The notes below the pieces were generated by a model, which searched no databases, was not told the DNA's origin, and worked only from the letters and a program-made list of their open reading frames with translations. Positions 14,877 to 15,928 of a stretch of DNA of 15,928 bases are shown one piece after another. The translations under genes were made by a program, and so were the position numbers. Each line of letters starts with the position of its first letter. Position 1 is the first letter of the stretch. The DNA is taken from positions 1 to 15,928 of the forward strand of contig NZ_CAPJ01000157.1 of assembly GCF_000331775.1 (NCBI RefSeq). The letters are read 5' to 3'. The stretch comes from Xanthomonas translucens pv. translucens DSM 18974. GTDB taxonomy: Bacteria; Pseudomonadota; Gammaproteobacteria; Xanthomonadales; Xanthomonadaceae.

Positions 14877-15316
14877 GGTTGCACCTTGCCCGGCGCAGCG
14901 TCGCCGCGGATGTCGCCGAGGATCGGGCAGCACGCCGGTTCGCCGTGGCCCGGGCATTCCGCGACCAGCACGGCCAGCGCGTCGCGCATCTCGGTCAGTT
15001 GCGCGATGCGCCGGTCCAGTGCGTGCAGGCGCTTGCGCGCGCGCTGCTTGATGCCTTCTACGCCGTGCAGGCGATCGTCCTGCAGCGCCAGCAGGTCGCG
15101 GATTTCTTCCAGCGAGAATCCCAGGTCCTTGGCGCGGCGGATGCAACGCACCCGCTCCACGGCGCCAGCGTCGTAGTCGCGGTAGCCGGAGGCACGCCGC
15201 GGCGGCGCCGGCAGCAGGCCCTGGCGCTCGTAGTAGCGGACCGTGTCGATGGCGACGTCGGCCTGGCGCGCGAGCGCGCCGATGGTGAAGCGGGATGGAG
15301 TGGCAACCGGGTTCAT
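14873..15316 (-). CDS. cueR: MerR-family Cu(I)-responsive regulator (CueR-like)
   Basis: CueR-type proteins bind promoters with over-long spacers and switch on copper export when Cu(I) binds. The 147-residue protein has the MerR winged helix-turn-helix at about 10-78, with FTIGALARQADVAIDTVRYYERQGLL. A long dimerisation helix follows, then a metal loop C121-PGHGEPA-C129-C130. The C-x7-C spacing equals Cys112/Cys120 of E. coli CueR, and the position of CueR Ser77 is V86 rather than the Cys found in ZntR, which favours a monovalent ion. The extra C130 next to C129 is unlike CueR. ATG 15316 is the only possible start, because TAG stands in frame 12 bases upstream and the helix follows with no other start codon. 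It is in one operon with copA and is divergent from copL. Confidence 0.92.
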   Translation of the reverse strand: MNPVATPSRFTIGALARQADVAIDTVRYYERQGLLPAPPRRASGYRDYDAGAVERVRCIRRAKDLGFSLEEIRDLLALQDDRLHGVEGIKQRARKRLHALDRRIAQLTEMRDALAVLVAECPGHGEPACCPILGDIRGDAAPGKVQP

Positions 15317-15322
15317 GCGTGC

Positions 15323-15354
15323 AAGCTACTCCCTGGAGGCTGGTCCAGGGTCAA
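15323..15354 (-). promoter_or_regulatory. MerR-type promoter/operator for cueR-copA
   Basis: On the minus strand -35 TTGACC (15349-15354) is followed by a 19-20 base spacer and a weak -10, TAGCTT (15323-15328). The spacer holds a perfect dyad, CCCTGGA-N6-TCCAGGG (15331-15350). A long spacer with the operator between -35 and -10 is the hallmark of promoters twisted open by MerR regulators, so CueR should control its own gene and copA here. The -10 ends six bases before the ATG, so the transcript is probably leaderless. Confidence 0.75.
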
Positions 15355-15442
15355 GCCATTGTCGCCGTTGCGCGCGCATTGTTCATTGGCGGCTCACGCT
15401 GGCGCCAAACCCTTGCCGCGCAGGCCTTCGCCGGGCATGGAC

Positions 15443-15472
15443 GCGCAGCCTGGACTCGGCTCCAGGCTGCGC
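15443..15472. promoter_or_regulatory. Second CCTGGA-N6-TCCAGG dyad / 12-bp hairpin in the cueR-copL gap
   Basis: Arms GCGCAGCCTGGA (15443-15454) and TCCAGGCTGCGC (15461-15472) pair perfectly over 12 bp around the loop CTCGGC. The inner half-sites and their six-base spacing equal those of the cueR operator at 15331-15350. No good -35/-10 pair surrounds it, so it may be an extra regulator site, a hairpin in a copL leader, or both. Confidence 0.5.
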
Positions 15473-15502
15473 CGATGGCGCGCCGCGACGCCATCCCGGC
15501 GC

Positions 15503-15530
15503 TTGCCCGCCGCCATCACTGCAGTATTCT
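15503..15530 (+). promoter_or_regulatory. Candidate promoter for copL
   Basis: TTGCCC (15503-15508) and TATTCT (15525-15530) match the -35 and -10 consensus at four of six bases each, 16 bases apart. They would give a leader of about 30 bases to the copL ATG. Confidence 0.35.
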
Positions 15531-15568
15531 GCGCGTATCCCCTCGCCTGCCTTGCGTGTTCCGTGCCG

Positions 15569-15928
15569 ATGTTCGCCTTACTGACCCGCCTGCTGTTGTG
15601 CCTGAGCCTGCTGCTCAATGGCGCCGGCACGGCTGTGGCGATGCCGGGCATGCACGGCATCGCCGACGCAGCGCCAGGCACGGACCATGCCGTGGCCGAA
15701 GGCCATGCCGGCAAGCACCGGCATGCCGCGCAGGTCGAGCAGGTCGCCAGCGCGGCGATGCCCTGTCATGAGGCCACGCCGGCGCAGGTGCACGAGCAGG
15801 AGCACGACGGCGATGGCCACAGCAAGGGCGGCAAGCACGGTTGCTGCGGCACCGCGGCCGGTTGCCAGTGCACGCATGCGCAGCCGCTGCCGGCGCTGAT
15901 CGCGCTGCCGCTGGCGTTGCCCGTCGCC
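15569..15928 (+). CDS. copL: CopL-family metal-binding regulatory protein (3' end beyond window)
   Basis: CopL is the leader gene of the copLAB copper-resistance operon in xanthomonads and is required for copper-induced expression of copAB. The 120 residues visible start with a signal peptide, MFALLTRLLLCLSLLLNGAGTAVA, with cleavage expected near A24, so the protein acts in the periplasm or envelope. The mature part is rich in His, Met and Cys: MPGMHG, H40, H46, H50, H52, MPCH (64-67), several HE/EH pairs, and the cluster GCCGTAAGCQCTH (91-103). This composition and layout fit CopL; the family is poorly conserved at sequence level. ATG 15569 is chosen for the signal peptide and lacks a strong ribosome binding site. 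The gene is divergent from cueR-copA, which supports the copper role. The frame is open to the end of the window. Confidence 0.85.
   Translation, partial: MFALLTRLLLCLSLLLNGAGTAVAMPGMHGIADAAPGTDHAVAEGHAGKHRHAAQVEQVASAAMPCHEATPAQVHEQEHDGDGHSKGGKHGCCGTAAGCQCTHAQPLPALIALPLALPVA

Noticed and set aside
12060..15176. Open reading frame of 1038 codons on the plus strand opposite copA and cueR
   Set aside because: It is the antisense shadow of GC-rich coding sequence: the product is a Gln/His/Arg/Gly/Ala-rich string without domains, while the minus strand encodes intact CopA and CueR.

Overview
The window looks like chromosomal DNA of a high-GC gammaproteobacterium of the Xanthomonadaceae, most likely Xanthomonas or a close relative. 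This rests on paired REP elements with the GTAGGAGCGGCTTCAGCCGC core, a CopL-type copper leader protein, a fabA-fabB pair and strongly GC-biased third codon positions. Species is not determined. Most genes are ordinary housekeeping genes; the unusual material is in short intergenic signals, one unrecognised protein and one broken copper chaperone gene.

Layout. 1-302 (minus) is the start of bioD. Divergent from it, 407-1307 (plus) carries msrC (free methionine-R-sulfoxide reductase) and a stand-alone TfoX C-terminal-domain gene, joined by a four-codon minicistron. 1333-3564 is a cobalamin riboswitch, a btuB-type TonB-dependent receptor and a terminator hairpin. 3565-3915 is intergenic with three REP copies. 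3916-5820 (minus) holds gph and dinB. 6026-7749 (plus) is the fabA-fabB operon for unsaturated fatty acid synthesis, ending in a nested hairpin shared with the convergent gene at 7850-8653 (minus). That gene encodes an unrecognised Ala/Gly-rich protein with three W...GS repeats and a promoter region holding an 11-base periodic repeat. 8872-12061 (minus) holds prlC (oligopeptidase A) and a PLP-dependent cysteine synthase/desulfhydrase-type gene.

12183-15928 is a copper homeostasis island. A CueR-like regulator overlaps a P1B-1 Cu(I)-exporting ATPase gene (copA), followed by a CopZ-like HMA chaperone gene whose reading frame is broken. In the other direction starts copL, which in xanthomonads leads the copLAB resistance operon; the window ends before any copA/copB oxidase genes. 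The divergent intergenic region holds two dyads with the same half-sites (CCTGGA-N6-TCCAGG). One lies inside a MerR-type promoter with a long spacer in front of cueR, and its -10 lies so close to the ATG that the message is probably leaderless.

I did not find a clearly new multi-gene system. The best candidates for new biology are the 267-residue repeat protein with its unusual promoter, the twin dyads and leaderless start of the copper locus, and the broken chaperone frame.
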